A DNA stretch of 64,000 nucleotides from Prevotella sp. UBA2725 (GTDB lineage Bacteria; Bacteroidota; Bacteroidia; Bacteroidales; Bacteroidaceae). Position 1 is the stretch's first letter; each line of letters begins with the position of its first letter. Where the stretch lies: contig DEKJ01000031.1 in the NCBI GenBank assembly GCA_002353825.1, positions 13,035 to 77,034 of the forward strand. The letters run 5' to 3'. The translations under genes and the position numbers were made by a program. Of the stretch, positions 1 to 8,415 are shown one piece after another. The notes below the pieces were generated by a model, which ran no database searches, was not told the DNA's origin, and saw only the letters and a list, made by a program, of their open reading frames with translations.

Positions 1-1
1 G

Positions 2-214
2 ATCTATCCGGCCCGTGAGCAGCCAATCCCAGGCGTGACCTCACAGCTCATCTACGACAACCTCAAGCCGGGAGTAGAGAAGAGTCTCATCAAGAAAGAC
101 GAGGTCCTCGACCTCGTGAAGAGCCGCGACTTCGATGTGCTCGTCATCCTCGGTGCCGGTGACCTCGACAACCTGACACCGCAGATCGAAAAGATCATCA
201 ACGCAAAGAAATAG
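2..214 (+). CDS. murC: MurC, UDP-N-acetylmuramate--L-alanine ligase, C-terminal end
   Basis: The window opens inside this gene; the last 70 residues are visible, read in the frame starting at base 2. They carry the Mur-ligase C-terminal motif PAREQPIPGVTS and end with a Rossmann-like stretch VLVILGAGDLDNLTP, which is typical of MurC rather than MurD, E or F. MurC adds L-alanine to UDP-MurNAc in the cytoplasm, the first step of peptidoglycan stem-peptide synthesis. The stop is 12 nt before ftsQ, the usual murC-ftsQ-ftsA-ftsZ order of the division and cell wall cluster. The start and catalytic core lie outside the window. Confidence 0.9.
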   Translation: MYPAREQPIPGVTSQLIYDNLKPGVEKSLIKKDEVLDLVKSRDFDVLVILGAGDLDNLTPQIEKIINAKK

Positions 215-226
215 ACAATACATCAG

Positions 227-1021
227 ATGCATCTCAACTGGAAAAGGATATTGCTTGTTGGCAGCGATATAGTGCTTGGCGCCTATATCGTTGTCGCTAT
301 GACGGCTTTCGACAAGCCCGCCAGCGAGAATACTGCCTGCTCGCAAGTGGATATCAATGTCCAGGACGAGACTGTCAACGGATTCATTTCTCCCAAAGAG
401 ATCAGAAGCCGGCTTATCAAAGCCAATCTGTATCCACTCAAGAAGACCCTCAAGGACATCAACACACGGGAGATAGAAGACAAACTGAAGCAGAGCCCGT
501 TCATCCGCAACGCACAATGCTACAAGACTCAGAACGGGCACGTGTGGATATCGCTCACCCAGCGCATGCCGACACTCCATGTCATGGCAGCCAACGGTGA
601 CGACTATTACCTGGACGACGACCATCGTATCATGCCCAACTCCCATTATACGAGCAACCTTATCATCGCCTCAGGAGCCATTGACAGATGGTACGCACGC
701 AACTATATATCATATCTCGCTGACGCTATCATGGCCAACGAATTCTGGCAGAACCAGATAGAGCAGATCAACGTGCTGCCAGGCGGTGGCATCGAGCTCG
801 TGCCCCGTGTCGGAGACAACATTTTATATATAGGTCAGTTGCCACAGACGAAATACATCTCAGAGCGTAAGAAGCTCGTCACCGATTACGCCAACCGAAA
901 GATGGACAGGCTGGAGAAATTCTACAGATATGGTCTCTCGCAGGCCGGATGGAACAAGTATTCCTACATCAACGTAGAGTTTGACAACCAGATAATTTGC
1001 AAGAAAAAGAAAACAGAATAA
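227..1021 (+). CDS. ftsQ: Cell division protein FtsQ
   Basis: 264 aa bitopic membrane protein: a short basic N-terminus, one membrane segment at about residues 8-26, then a periplasmic POTRA/FtsQ region (conserved ISPKEIRSRL and IEDKLKQSPFIRNAQCY, residues about 55-100) and a C-terminal beta domain. FtsQ links early and late divisome proteins in the periplasm. The sequence is divergent, as usual in Bacteroidetes, so position between murC and ftsA supports the call. Gaps of 12 nt upstream and 15 nt downstream suggest one operon. Confidence 0.9.
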   Translation: MHLNWKRILLVGSDIVLGAYIVVAMTAFDKPASENTACSQVDINVQDETVNGFISPKEIRSRLIKANLYPLKKTLKDINTREIEDKLKQSPFIRNAQCYKTQNGHVWISLTQRMPTLHVMAANGDDYYLDDDHRIMPNSHYTSNLIIASGAIDRWYARNYISYLADAIMANEFWQNQIEQINVLPGGGIELVPRVGDNILYIGQLPQTKYISERKKLVTDYANRKMDRLEKFYRYGLSQAGWNKYSYINVEFDNQIICKKKKTE

Positions 1022-1036
1022 AGTAGATATATCCCA

Positions 1037-2458
1037 ATGGCAGAATTTACAGTAGCAATCGAATTAGGATCATCTAAAATCACCGGCATAGCAGGCAGAA
1101 AGAACAAGGATGGCAGCATCAGCATCCTCGCCTTGGCACAGGAAGACGGCGAAGCCTGCATCCGGAAGGGTGTCGTTTACAATATCGACAAGACCGTTCA
1201 GGCACTCTCCAACATTATCAAGAAGCTGGAGGTGACTCTTAAGACGCGCATAGCGCACGTCTATGTAGGCTTTGGCGGGCAGTCGATTATGAGCGTGAAG
1301 AACACCAATGTCAGGGAGCTCTCCACAGAAGGAGAGGTGACCCAGGAGATGATCAACGAGCTCATGGATGCCAACAGGAGCATGCAATATCCTGACAAGC
1401 AGATTCTCGACGCTGTCACACAGGAGTTCAAGGTCGACAACCAGTACCAAGCTGAGCCGCCTGTAGGTGTGCCATGCAAGCGCCTGGAGGGCAACTTCCT
1501 CAACATCCTCTGCCGCAGGGAGTTCTACCGCAGACTGAAGAAGTGTTTCGACCAGGCCAACATCAGCATCCTCGATATGTATATCTCGCCGCTCGTGCTC
1601 GCTGACAGTATTCTTACCGATGCAGAGAAGCGCGGCGGATGCGTGCTTGTAGACTTAGGTGCCGACACCACAACGGTAAGCATCTATCATCGCAACATTC
1701 TTCGTAAGCTCACTGTATTGCCATTGGGAAGCAGCAACATCACCAAAGATATCGCTACCTTGCAGATGGAGGAGGGAGATGCTGAAAAGATGAAGATCAA
1801 ATATGCCAGCGCCTATACTGATGCCAACGACATTGACCCAACCTTCTCTTACCCCATCGACAAAGAGCGTGTAATAGACATGCCTAAGTTTGTAGATATC
1901 GTGGAGGCACGTGTGCGCGAGATCATCGAGAATGTGAAGGCTCAGATCCCCGACGAATACATGGACAAGCTCCTGGGTGGCATCATTCTCACAGGTGGTG
2001 GCAGCAATATGCGCAACACCGAGCGTGCTTTCCGACTATATACTCATATAGAAAAGATTAGAACAGCTAAGTTCGTCAACGAGACAATAAAATCGAGCAA
2101 CCCCATCGTCAACGCCAAGGACGGACGTCTCTGCACGGTCCTCGCTATCCTTGCCGAAGGCGACCAGAACTGTGCTGGTAACGACATCACAGGTGAGCTC
2201 TTCGAGCCAGTGCAGCCTAAGCCAACGGTACAGCAGCCTCAGACAGCCACTCCTAACCCATCAGCAAACCCGACAGGCAGAGTGATGGAAGAAGTGCCCA
2301 AGGCTCCTCAGAACACAGCCAACGGACCGCAGAAGCCCAATGACTCGAAGACGGAGGAGAAGGAAGAGGAAGAGAATCCGAAGCCTACGCACAAGTTCTT
2401 CAGTAAGTTCAAGGCCTTCATGAAGAAAATGACGGAGCCCGACGAGGAAGACAAATAA
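1037..2458 (+). CDS. ftsA: Cell division protein FtsA
   Basis: 473 aa actin-like ATPase that tethers FtsZ to the membrane. Visible are the phosphate-1 motif near the start (AIELGSSKITGI), an SHS2 insertion (about residues 80-160), the phosphate-2 motif VLVDLGADTTTVSI (about residue 205) and the adenosine motif GGIILTGGGSN (about residue 315). The last 90 residues are a Pro/Gln/Glu-rich linker followed by a basic amphipathic helix (KFFSKFKAFMKKM), which fits the membrane-targeting sequence. The linker is longer than in E. coli FtsA. Transcribed with ftsQ and ftsZ. Confidence 0.96.
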   Translation: MAEFTVAIELGSSKITGIAGRKNKDGSISILALAQEDGEACIRKGVVYNIDKTVQALSNIIKKLEVTLKTRIAHVYVGFGGQSIMSVKNTNVRELSTEGEVTQEMINELMDANRSMQYPDKQILDAVTQEFKVDNQYQAEPPVGVPCKRLEGNFLNILCRREFYRRLKKCFDQANISILDMYISPLVLADSILTDAEKRGGCVLVDLGADTTTVSIYHRNILRKLTVLPLGSSNITKDIATLQMEEGDAEKMKIKYASAYTDANDIDPTFSYPIDKERVIDMPKFVDIVEARVREIIENVKAQIPDEYMDKLLGGIILTGGGSNMRNTERAFRLYTHIEKIRTAKFVNETIKSSNPIVNAKDGRLCTVLAILAEGDQNCAGNDITGELFEPVQPKPTVQQPQTATPNPSANPTGRVMEEVPKAPQNTANGPQKPNDSKTEEKEEEENPKPTHKFFSKFKAFMKKMTEPDEEDK

Positions 2459-2516
2459 TAATAACCGCTGCGATAATAAACAGACGACGATATAAAATCT
2501 CTTAGACTGAAAGGAT

Positions 2517-3860
2517 ATGCCAGACAACAATAATACAGACACTCAGAAACCGACAATTCTCGATTTCGGTGACCCAGATAAGGAGAACAGCATCATCAAG
2601 GTGATTGGTGTCGGTGGTGGTGGCGGCAATGCCGTGAACCACATGTACCGTGAAGGCATTCACGATGTGTCTTTCGTGCTATGCAATACAGATGCCCAGG
2701 CACTGAACGACTCGCCCGTCCCCGTCCATCTCCAGCTCGGCAAGGAAGGATTGGGAGCCGGCAACCGTCCGGCCAAGGCGCGCCAGGCTGCCATGGAGAG
2801 CATCGAAGATATCAAGCGCATGCTCAACGACGGAACGAAGATGGCGTTCATCACCGCAGGTATGGGTGGTGGCACCGGTACAGGTGCTGCTCCGGTCATT
2901 GCTCAGGTGAGCAAGGACATGGGTATCCTCACGGTGGGTATCGTCACCATCCCCTTCCGTTTCGAAGGTCCTAAGAAAATCAACCAGGCCCTCGACGGTG
3001 TGGAAGAGATGGCCAAGCACGTCGATGCGCTGCTCGTGATCAACAATGAGCGCCTGCGCCAAATTTATCCAGAACTGACCCTCGTCGATGCTTTCGGCAA
3101 GGCTGATGACACGCTCTCGGTGGCTGCCAAGAGTATCGCCGAGATCATCACGACACACGGATTGATCAACCTCGACTTCAATGATGTGAAGACAGTATTG
3201 AAGGATGGCGGTGTGGCTATCATGAGTACGGGCTACGGTGAAGGTGAGGAGCGCGTGAAGAAAGCTATCGACGATGCTCTTAACTCGCCGTTGCTCAATG
3301 ATAACAACGTGTTCAACTCGAAGAAGATTCTGCTCTCCATCGCCTTCTCCAGTGAGAAGAAGGAGAACCAGGGCTTCATGATGGAAGAGATGAACTACGT
3401 CAACGACTTCATGGCAAAGTTCGGTGAAGACTTTGAGATCAAGTGGGGCGTAGCCATTGATCCTGAGCTCGGCAAGAAGGTCAAGGTGACGATCCTTGCT
3501 ACCGGCTTCGGCGTTGAGGATGTGGAACCGAAGGAAGAGCGTGCTCGCAGAGAAGGCGAAGACCGCAAGCGCGCTGAGGAAGAAGAAGAGAAACGGCAGA
3601 AGCGTCAGGAGCGCATCGAGCATTATTATGGTGGTGATGGTAACAACTCGCTTCGCAAGCGTCGCCCACATATCTATATCTTCCAACCCGATGATCTCGA
3701 CAACGATGATGTCATCCTCGCTGTGGAGAACACGCCGACCTACAAACGCACACGCCCCATGCTTGAGGATATCCGTAAGCAAGGCAGTGCAGCCAGTCAG
3801 GACGACAATACAAACGATGATAAGGGTGAAGCACAACCCAGCGTCATCAGCTTCGCATAA
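2517..3860 (+). CDS. ftsZ: Cell division protein FtsZ
   Basis: 447 aa tubulin-like GTPase that forms the Z ring. The GTP-binding glycine loops are clear: GVGGGGGNAVNHM (about residue 28) and the tubulin signature GGGTGTGAAPVIA (about residue 118), followed by the T7 loop region NLDFNDVKTVL (about residue 220). After the globular part (about residue 335) comes a highly charged Arg/Glu linker, then a conserved block HIYIFQPDDLDND and a hydrophobic end SVISFA in place of the proteobacterial C-terminal peptide. 58 nt follow ftsA without a terminator. Confidence 0.97.
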   Translation: MPDNNNTDTQKPTILDFGDPDKENSIIKVIGVGGGGGNAVNHMYREGIHDVSFVLCNTDAQALNDSPVPVHLQLGKEGLGAGNRPAKARQAAMESIEDIKRMLNDGTKMAFITAGMGGGTGTGAAPVIAQVSKDMGILTVGIVTIPFRFEGPKKINQALDGVEEMAKHVDALLVINNERLRQIYPELTLVDAFGKADDTLSVAAKSIAEIITTHGLINLDFNDVKTVLKDGGVAIMSTGYGEGEERVKKAIDDALNSPLLNDNNVFNSKKILLSIAFSSEKKENQGFMMEEMNYVNDFMAKFGEDFEIKWGVAIDPELGKKVKVTILATGFGVEDVEPKEERARREGEDRKRAEEEEEKRQKRQERIEHYYGGDGNNSLRKRRPHIYIFQPDDLDNDDVILAVENTPTYKRTRPMLEDIRKQGSAASQDDNTNDDKGEAQPSVISFA

Positions 3861-3880
3861 AAGATAAATCATTATATATC

Positions 3881-4333
3881 ATGGAATCATTATTCGATCA
3901 GGTTAGCAAAGGCATCCGCGAAGCCATGAAAGCACACGACAAGGTGCGCCTTGAGGCTCTCCGCAATGCCAAGAAAGTGTTCTTGGAGGCAAAGACTGCT
4001 CCGGGAGCCAACGACACCCTGCCCGATGACAAGGCGATGAAAATTCTGCAGAAGCTCGTCAAGCAAGGCGAGGAGAGCGCAGACATCTATACAAAGGCCA
4101 ACCGCCCAGAGCTCGCTGAAGGCGAGATGGCACAGGTCAACGTCTACAAGGAGTTTCTCCCTAAGCCGCTCTCTCCGGAAGAGATTGAGACTGCTGTGAA
4201 GGACATCATTGCACAGACCGGTGCCCAAGGAATGAAGGATATGGGCAAGGTCATGGGCCAGGCCACAAAACAGATGGCAGGCAAGGCTGATGGTAAAGAG
4301 ATCTCTACCATCGTACGCAAGCTGCTTGCATAA
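3881..4333 (+). CDS. GatB/YqeY domain-containing protein
   Basis: 150 aa soluble protein of the YqeY family, which resembles the tRNA-binding tail domain of GatB. Typical features are the N-terminal helix with KVRLEALRNAKK, the middle EFLPKPLSPEEIE and the end GKVMGQATKQMAGKADGKEISTIV. The molecular role of free-standing YqeY proteins is not established; amidotransferase-like tRNA binding is suggested by homology. The gene lies 20 nt behind ftsZ and is followed by a strong terminator, so it closes the division operon. Confidence 0.9.
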   Translation: MESLFDQVSKGIREAMKAHDKVRLEALRNAKKVFLEAKTAPGANDTLPDDKAMKILQKLVKQGEESADIYTKANRPELAEGEMAQVNVYKEFLPKPLSPEEIETAVKDIIAQTGAQGMKDMGKVMGQATKQMAGKADGKEISTIVRKLLA

Positions 4334-4349
4334 TATTCGAATATTCATT

Positions 4350-4387
4350 CAACAGGGCGGTCCTCGAGGCCGCTCTGTTGTTTTTTA
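4350..4387 (+). terminator. Intrinsic terminator of the ftsQAZ-yqeY operon
   Basis: CAACAGGGCGG (4350-4360) pairs with CCGCTCTGTTG (4370-4380) with one G-T wobble around a 9-nt loop, followed by a run of six T. Confidence 0.9.
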
Positions 4388-4443
4388 TTGCGTCATTAAC
4401 AACATTATTGAGAGAAATTGATTAGACATTAGAAACTTTTTCA

Positions 4444-4451
4444 TACCTTTG
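4444..4451 (+). promoter_or_regulatory. Bacteroidetes -7 box for the dicarboxylate transporter
   Basis: TACCTTTG matches TAnnTTTG, 41 nt before the ATG. A TTG occurs 23 nt upstream, so the -33 element is weak. Confidence 0.6.
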
Positions 4452-4492
4452 CTACGTTATTATATCAAAACACATAAAAGTAAGAATCAGGT

Positions 4493-5968
4493 ATGAGTTT
4501 TCTAATGATCGTTGAGCTCATTGTCGTCCTTGTCGCCCTTTGGGTAGGCGCACGCTATGGCTCTCTGGCACTTGGTGCCATCTCCGGTATAGGCTTGGCT
4601 GTACTGGTCTTCTGTTTCAACCTCAAGCCAGGCGACCCACCGACCGATGTCATCTACATCATCATCGCAGCCGTGACCTGTGCGGGTATGCTGCAAGCCT
4701 CGGGAGGTATGGACTGGATGATTCAGATTGCCGAGCGGTTGCTCCGTAAGCACCCCGACCGCATCACCTTCCTCGCACCGTTCACCACTTTCTTCCTCAC
4801 CGTCCTCGTCGGTACCGGTCATGTGGTCTACACCCTCATGCCGATCATCTGTGACATCGCGCTGAAGAAAGGCATCCGCCCCGAGCGCCCTTGTGGCATT
4901 GCGAGTATCGCCTCGCAGATCGGTATCACCTGCTCGCCGATCGCAGCAGCTGTCGTCGCCTTCTCCACGATCTCTGCACAGTATGGCTTCCACGTCACCA
5001 ATGTACAGATTATCATGGTGACGATCCCCGCCTGCATCATCGGTATCCTCATGGCAAGTCTCGCGAGCTATCACCGCGGCCTCGACCTCGACAAAGACCC
5101 GGAATTCCAGGCTAAACTCAAGGACCCCGTGAAGCGCGCTTACATCTACGGCAGCAACGCTACGACACTCGACAAGAAGATCTCCAAGGAGAGCAAACGT
5201 GCCGTATACATCTTCCTCGCAGCCCTCGTTCTCATCCTCGTCATTTCTATTCCACAGATGTTCGGTATCAACGTTCTGCCTCACTGGGACAGTATCCAGG
5301 CGGTTGACGGAGCCGGAAACATCACAGTCTTCGGACGCACACAGATCACAGCCGCTCAGCTCGCCAAAGCCGGCGTAGTGCTCAGTGGCTACACGGAAGT
5401 CGTGCAGAAGCGCCTCACGATGAATGTCGTTATTCAGATCATCATGCTCACCGCTACAGCCCTGATGATCATTGTCAGCAAGGCTAAGCCCAAAGCAGCC
5501 GTACAAGGCGCCGTATGGCAGAACGGTATGGTGGCTGTCGTAGCTATCTATGGTATCGCATGGATGAGTAATACTTACTTCGACAACTATCTCCCGCAGA
5601 TGGAGCAGATGCTCGGCGGCATCGTCGGACAATATCCATGGACCATCGCTATCGCCTTCTTCCTCGTCTCCGTGCTCATCAACAGTCAGGGCGCCGTGGT
5701 CGTAGCCATGCTCCCGTTGGCTTACAGTCTGCACATCGAAGGTTGGGTGCTCTTAGGCGTGCTGCCGTCCGTCTACGGTTACTTCTTCATCCCGAACTAT
5801 CCATCAGATATCGCAACGGTGAACTTCGACCGCTCGGGCACCACCGTCATTGGTAAGTACCTCTTGAACCACTCGTTCATGATGCCGGGCATGGTCCACG
5901 TCATCACGGCTACGATCTGTGGATACGGCATCAGTGCCCTCTTCCACTTCGTCTTCCATCTGTACTAA
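4493..5968 (+). CDS. dcuB: Anaerobic C4-dicarboxylate transporter, Dcu family
   Basis: 491 aa polytopic inner membrane protein of the DcuA/DcuB family. The N-terminal half holds the family signature around GGMDWMIQIAERLLRKHP and GTGHVVYTLMPIICDIA (residues about 65-125) and GIASIASQIGITCSPIAAAV (about 138-157); the C-terminal end contains PNYPSDIATVNFDRSGTT. These carriers exchange fumarate, aspartate or malate for succinate, which fits a succinate-producing anaerobe using fumarate respiration. It is about 50 residues longer than E. coli DcuB, the extra length lying in the central cytoplasmic loop (about 205-300). DcuA and DcuB cannot be told apart here. Transcribed alone from its own promoter. 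Confidence 0.88.
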   Translation: MSFLMIVELIVVLVALWVGARYGSLALGAISGIGLAVLVFCFNLKPGDPPTDVIYIIIAAVTCAGMLQASGGMDWMIQIAERLLRKHPDRITFLAPFTTFFLTVLVGTGHVVYTLMPIICDIALKKGIRPERPCGIASIASQIGITCSPIAAAVVAFSTISAQYGFHVTNVQIIMVTIPACIIGILMASLASYHRGLDLDKDPEFQAKLKDPVKRAYIYGSNATTLDKKISKESKRAVYIFLAALVLILVISIPQMFGINVLPHWDSIQAVDGAGNITVFGRTQITAAQLAKAGVVLSGYTEVVQKRLTMNVVIQIIMLTATALMIIVSKAKPKAAVQGAVWQNGMVAVVAIYGIAWMSNTYFDNYLPQMEQMLGGIVGQYPWTIAIAFFLVSVLINSQGAVVVAMLPLAYSLHIEGWVLLGVLPSVYGYFFIPNYPSDIATVNFDRSGTTVIGKYLLNHSFMMPGMVHVITATICGYGISALFHFVFHLY

Positions 5969-6021
5969 CAAATCATTTCGAGCTGTATAGTGGAAATGCT
6001 TCTTCTAGGTGGGGATGATAG

Positions 6022-6305
6022 TGCCTCGGAGAGGCACACTTCTTCATAACCCCAGGCTAAGCGAGCGTAGCGAGTGCAGCCTGGGGCTTTAGGTAGCGTG
6101 CGGACTACTTGAATTCCAGCCTCGAAGAGGCTGACTGCGCCTTGGCGCGCTATGTTAACGATACAACCTATTAAATACATAGCGCACTTTCGTGCAGTCT
6201 GCCTCTCCGAGGCAGGGAATCAGTCAAATCAAGCCCTACAACACCCCAGTCTGCGTCGCTGCGCTCCTTAGACTGTGTTATGTAAAATTCAGCCTCTCCG
6301 AGGCT
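6022..6305. repeat. Composite palindromic repeat, copy A
   Basis: This fills most of the 425-bp gap between the dcu transporter and recO. It begins and ends with 15-bp hairpins (TGCCTCGGAGAGGCA at 6022-6036, AGCCTCTCCGAGGCT at 6291-6305) and has two more inside (6118-6132 and 6200-6214). Between them lie a CCCCAGGCT...AGCCTGGGG stem, a GCGCCTTGGCGCGC hairpin and an ATAGCGCAC block. The whole is an imperfect giant inverted repeat. Short reading frames inside it are products of the repeat and not genes. Confidence 0.85.
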
Positions 6306-6393
6306 GTTTAGTTATAAACAGGAAACGAAAGAGCCATCTTGCAGATCTTACACCTTGCAAGAACTAAAAGTCAAGTCGTTTATTATCAAGTAC

Positions 6394-7116
6394 TTAGAAT
6401 AACGACTTCAGTACTGACAGCGACTTCATCTCCGGAAAATTGGGCACATGAAGGCGATAATAGGTGATAATAACGTCGAGACATTGCCCTCTTTCCTCAC
6501 GATTCATCTTGAAAAAGCGCATGTTGTCGAAATTCATGCGCATCAAAAGTAGTATCTTTCGCGCATCATTGGGCGCTAAATAGTCAGGATGGAGCGGACA
6601 ATGGCTCACAAAGCTGCCATCACGCAGGTCAAACCATGCTCCTTCGCTATATTCTTCCAAGTTCGGATAGAAGCCGATGAACAGCGTGACGTGGAGCATG
6701 AACACCAAATGGAAATTGGCAAAGCCTTCGGTGGCACCGTCAAGCCACAGAAGGCTTTTCTCTGTGAAGTCTTCCAAGTGGTCACTATCGTGCTCTCCCC
6801 GCGTGGCATAGAGCAGAAACTCAGCAAGGAACATGCCGATGGAGAGCTTATATGGATCGAAAGGAATAGAGACAAACGGCCGCGCCATGCGGACGTCTCG
6901 TAGTCGCTGCAGCTCAGCCGTCGTCCGTTCGTCATAGTCGATCTCTAAGATTGTCAGTGGCTGGAAGAACTGCTTCTTGATCTTTCCGCGGTTCGTCTTC
7001 GAGAGTGTGCACGCAAACGACACACGACCCGAATGAGCCGTGAGCATGTCGACAATCATCCGTGAGTCTCCATATTTGACCGTGCGGAGCACGATAGCCT
7101 TCGTCTTTACTTCCAT
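6394..7116 (-). CDS. recO: DNA repair protein RecO
   Basis: 240 aa protein of the RecO family, which loads RecA at single-stranded gaps together with RecR. The N-terminal OB-fold is recognisable from MEVKTKAIVLRTVKYGDSRM and LTAHSGRVSFACTLSKT; the C-terminal helical part lacks an obvious zinc finger, as often seen in Bacteroidetes. I chose the ATG at 7116 because the family begins with exactly this segment; an upstream extension of 30 residues would run into the promoter region of the divergent tRNA-Glu. Transcribed towards repeat copy A. Confidence 0.9.
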   Translation of the reverse strand: MEVKTKAIVLRTVKYGDSRMIVDMLTAHSGRVSFACTLSKTNRGKIKKQFFQPLTILEIDYDERTTAELQRLRDVRMARPFVSIPFDPYKLSIGMFLAEFLLYATRGEHDSDHLEDFTEKSLLWLDGATEGFANFHLVFMLHVTLFIGFYPNLEEYSEGAWFDLRDGSFVSHCPLHPDYLAPNDARKILLLMRMNFDNMRFFKMNREERGQCLDVIITYYRLHVPNFPEMKSLSVLKSLF

Positions 7117-7172
7117 ATATTCGGCAAATATATGAAAAATCAGCCATTTAGCAAAAATTCTTGGACGAAAAT

Positions 7173-7203
7173 TTTGCCACATGACAAAAAAGCAGTAACT
7201 TTG
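7173..7203 (+). promoter_or_regulatory. Promoter of tRNA-Glu and rpsT
   Basis: TTTG (7173-7176), a 19-nt spacer and TAACTTTG (7196-7203): a perfect match to the Bacteroidetes consensus. No other such box occurs between the tRNA and rpsT, so both are probably on one transcript. Confidence 0.85.
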
Positions 7204-7224
7204 CACCCGCTTATTAAGAGCGAT

Positions 7225-7296
7225 GGTCCATTCGTCTATCGGTTAGGACGAGAGATTTTCATTCTCTAAAGAGCAGTTCGACTCTGCTATGGACTA
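7225..7296 (+). tRNA. tRNA-Glu (anticodon TTC)
   Basis: Cloverleaf read by eye: acceptor GGTCCAT/ATGGACT (first pair G-T), D arm with CGGTTAGGACG, anticodon stem AGAGA/TCTCT with loop TTTTCAT (anticodon TTC), T arm AGCAG/CTGCT with loop TTCGACT. CCA is not encoded. It lies 48 nt upstream of rpsT. Confidence 0.95.
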
Positions 7297-7344
7297 CACT
7301 TCACAAGCAAAATAAAGCAGAAATAATAAAGAATAAACATAAAG

Positions 7345-7599
7345 ATGGCAAATCACAAATCGTCAATCAAGAGAATCCGTCAGACTAAGGTCCGCACGTT
7401 GCACAACAAATACTATGCGAAGACGATGCGTAACGCTGTACGCAAGCTCCGCGCTACCACTGACAAGGACGAGGCTGTAAAGCTTTATCCCGCTGTTCAG
7501 AAGATGCTGGATAAGCTGGCTAAGACCAACATTATCCACAAGAACAAGGCTGCTAATCTGAAGTCAAGCCTCGCTCTGCACGTCAACAAGCTCGGCTAA
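7345..7599 (+). CDS. rpsT: 30S ribosomal protein S20
   Basis: 84 aa, strongly basic helical protein of normal length for S20. It starts with the typical MANHKSSIKRIRQ and contains MRNAVRKLR and IIHKNKAANLKSSLA, which bind 16S rRNA in the small subunit body. Without its own visible promoter it is probably co-transcribed with tRNA-Glu. Confidence 0.97.
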   Translation: MANHKSSIKRIRQTKVRTLHNKYYAKTMRNAVRKLRATTDKDEAVKLYPAVQKMLDKLAKTNIIHKNKAANLKSSLALHVNKLG

Positions 7600-7665
7600 A
7601 CAATTGCCGAACGCTTGCTAAGTTCGACTCCGTCGAATTTCTTAGAGAAAGGATAGAAATTACAT

Positions 7666-7705
7666 CAGGCTGTACGAATCATCGTGCAGCCTGAATTGTT
7701 TTTGC
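7666..7705 (+). terminator. Intrinsic terminator after rpsT
   Basis: CAGGCTGTACGA (7666-7677) pairs with TCGTGCAGCCTG (7682-7693) across a 4-nt loop, followed by AATTGTTTTT. A smaller stem, AAGTTCGAC/GTCGAATTT, lies just before it. Confidence 0.85.
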
Positions 7706-7729
7706 ACCCCCTACGACAAACCCATTCCA

Positions 7730-7817
7730 CTGCAATCGCAACGCGAAAACGCTGTAACCACGCTGCGATTACGCCGTAATCGCAACACGATTCAACCTCA
7801 ACCGCAAACACTGCTTT
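7730..7817. repeat. 22-bp tandem array 1 (4 degenerate units)
   Basis: Four consecutive 22-bp units begin at 7730, 7752, 7774 and 7796. Cores such as AATCGCAACGCGA and AATCGCAACACGATT resemble the ATCGCA-TGCGAT core of the array at 26925. This is the most degenerate array in the window. It lies directly behind the rpsT terminator. Confidence 0.55.
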
Positions 7818-7933
7818 AAACCTTGCAAACCGTGCACCTTGCAAACCTAGCATTAAGCTTTTTCCAAGTAAAACGATAACAACATTATTTCGACCTGTAC
7901 GGTTGAACTTCCTTCTCTACTTATAGTTGATAG

Positions 7934-8219
7934 TGCCTCGGAGAGGCACACTCTGCATAAACCCAGGCAAGGAGCGTAGCGACGTAGCCTGGGGTGTATT
8001 GTAAAGGTTTATTTGGCTGATTCTCTGCCTCGGAGAGGCAGGCTGCACGATAGTGCGCTATGTCTGTAAACAGATTATTTCGTCAGCATAGCGCGCCAAG
8101 GCGCAGTCAGCCTCTCCGAGGCTGGAAATCAGGGATCCAAGCACAGTCTAAAATCCCCAGACTGCAGTCGCTATCGCTCCTTTAGTCTGGGGTTATGAAG
8201 AGTGTGCCTCTCCGAGGCA
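7934..8219. repeat. Composite palindromic repeat, copy B
   Basis: Outer hairpins TGCCTCGGAGAGGCA (7934-7948) and TGCCTCTCCGAGGCA (8205-8219) enclose the same inner blocks as copy A. This copy is also flanked by an outer inverted pair, CGACCTGTACGGTTGAA near 7890 and TTCAACCGTACAGG near 8267, so the full palindrome is about 390 bp. It fills the gap between rpsT and the ATPase gene. Confidence 0.87.
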
Positions 8220-8340
8220 CTGTCCCAAACAGAAAGAAAATCAACCGTACAGCTCGAATTATTTTCAACCGTACAGGTTGAAAATATTTGTGATGATAGG
8301 CACTCATCAATCCGAAAAGCGGAGGAAACCTTTTTATTCA

Positions 8341-8377
8341 GAGTCACACAACTTTGTGTGACACAAACTTGTGTGAC
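8341..8377. promoter_or_regulatory. Double palindrome, putative operator of the ATPase gene at 8416
   Basis: 37-bp palindrome: arms AGTCACACAA (8341-8350) and TTGTGTGACT (8368-8377), inner arms TTTGTGT (8352-8358) and ACACAAA (8360-8366), with only positions 8351, 8359 and 8367 unpaired. It covers the place of the -33 element and ends 13 nt before the -7 box. The same layout precedes the paralogous gene at 58905. Confidence 0.75.
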
Positions 8378-8390
8378 TCGTTCTTTTTTC

Positions 8391-8398
8391 GTAACTTT
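8391..8398 (+). promoter_or_regulatory. -7 box of the ATPase gene at 8416
   Basis: TAACTTTG, 17 nt before the ATG, directly downstream of the 37-bp double palindrome. Confidence 0.8.
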
Positions 8399-8415
8399 GC
8401 CCAAAAGTAAAGACG

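Noticed and set aside
2679..3872. Long open frame (397 codons) antisense to ftsZ
   Set aside because: It mirrors the codon pattern of ftsZ, has no recognisable domain, promoter or homologous feel, and ftsZ is certain.
4502..5734. Long open frame (410 codons) antisense to the dicarboxylate transporter
   Set aside because: Composition (His, Asp, Glu rich) is typical of a shadow frame opposite a membrane protein gene.
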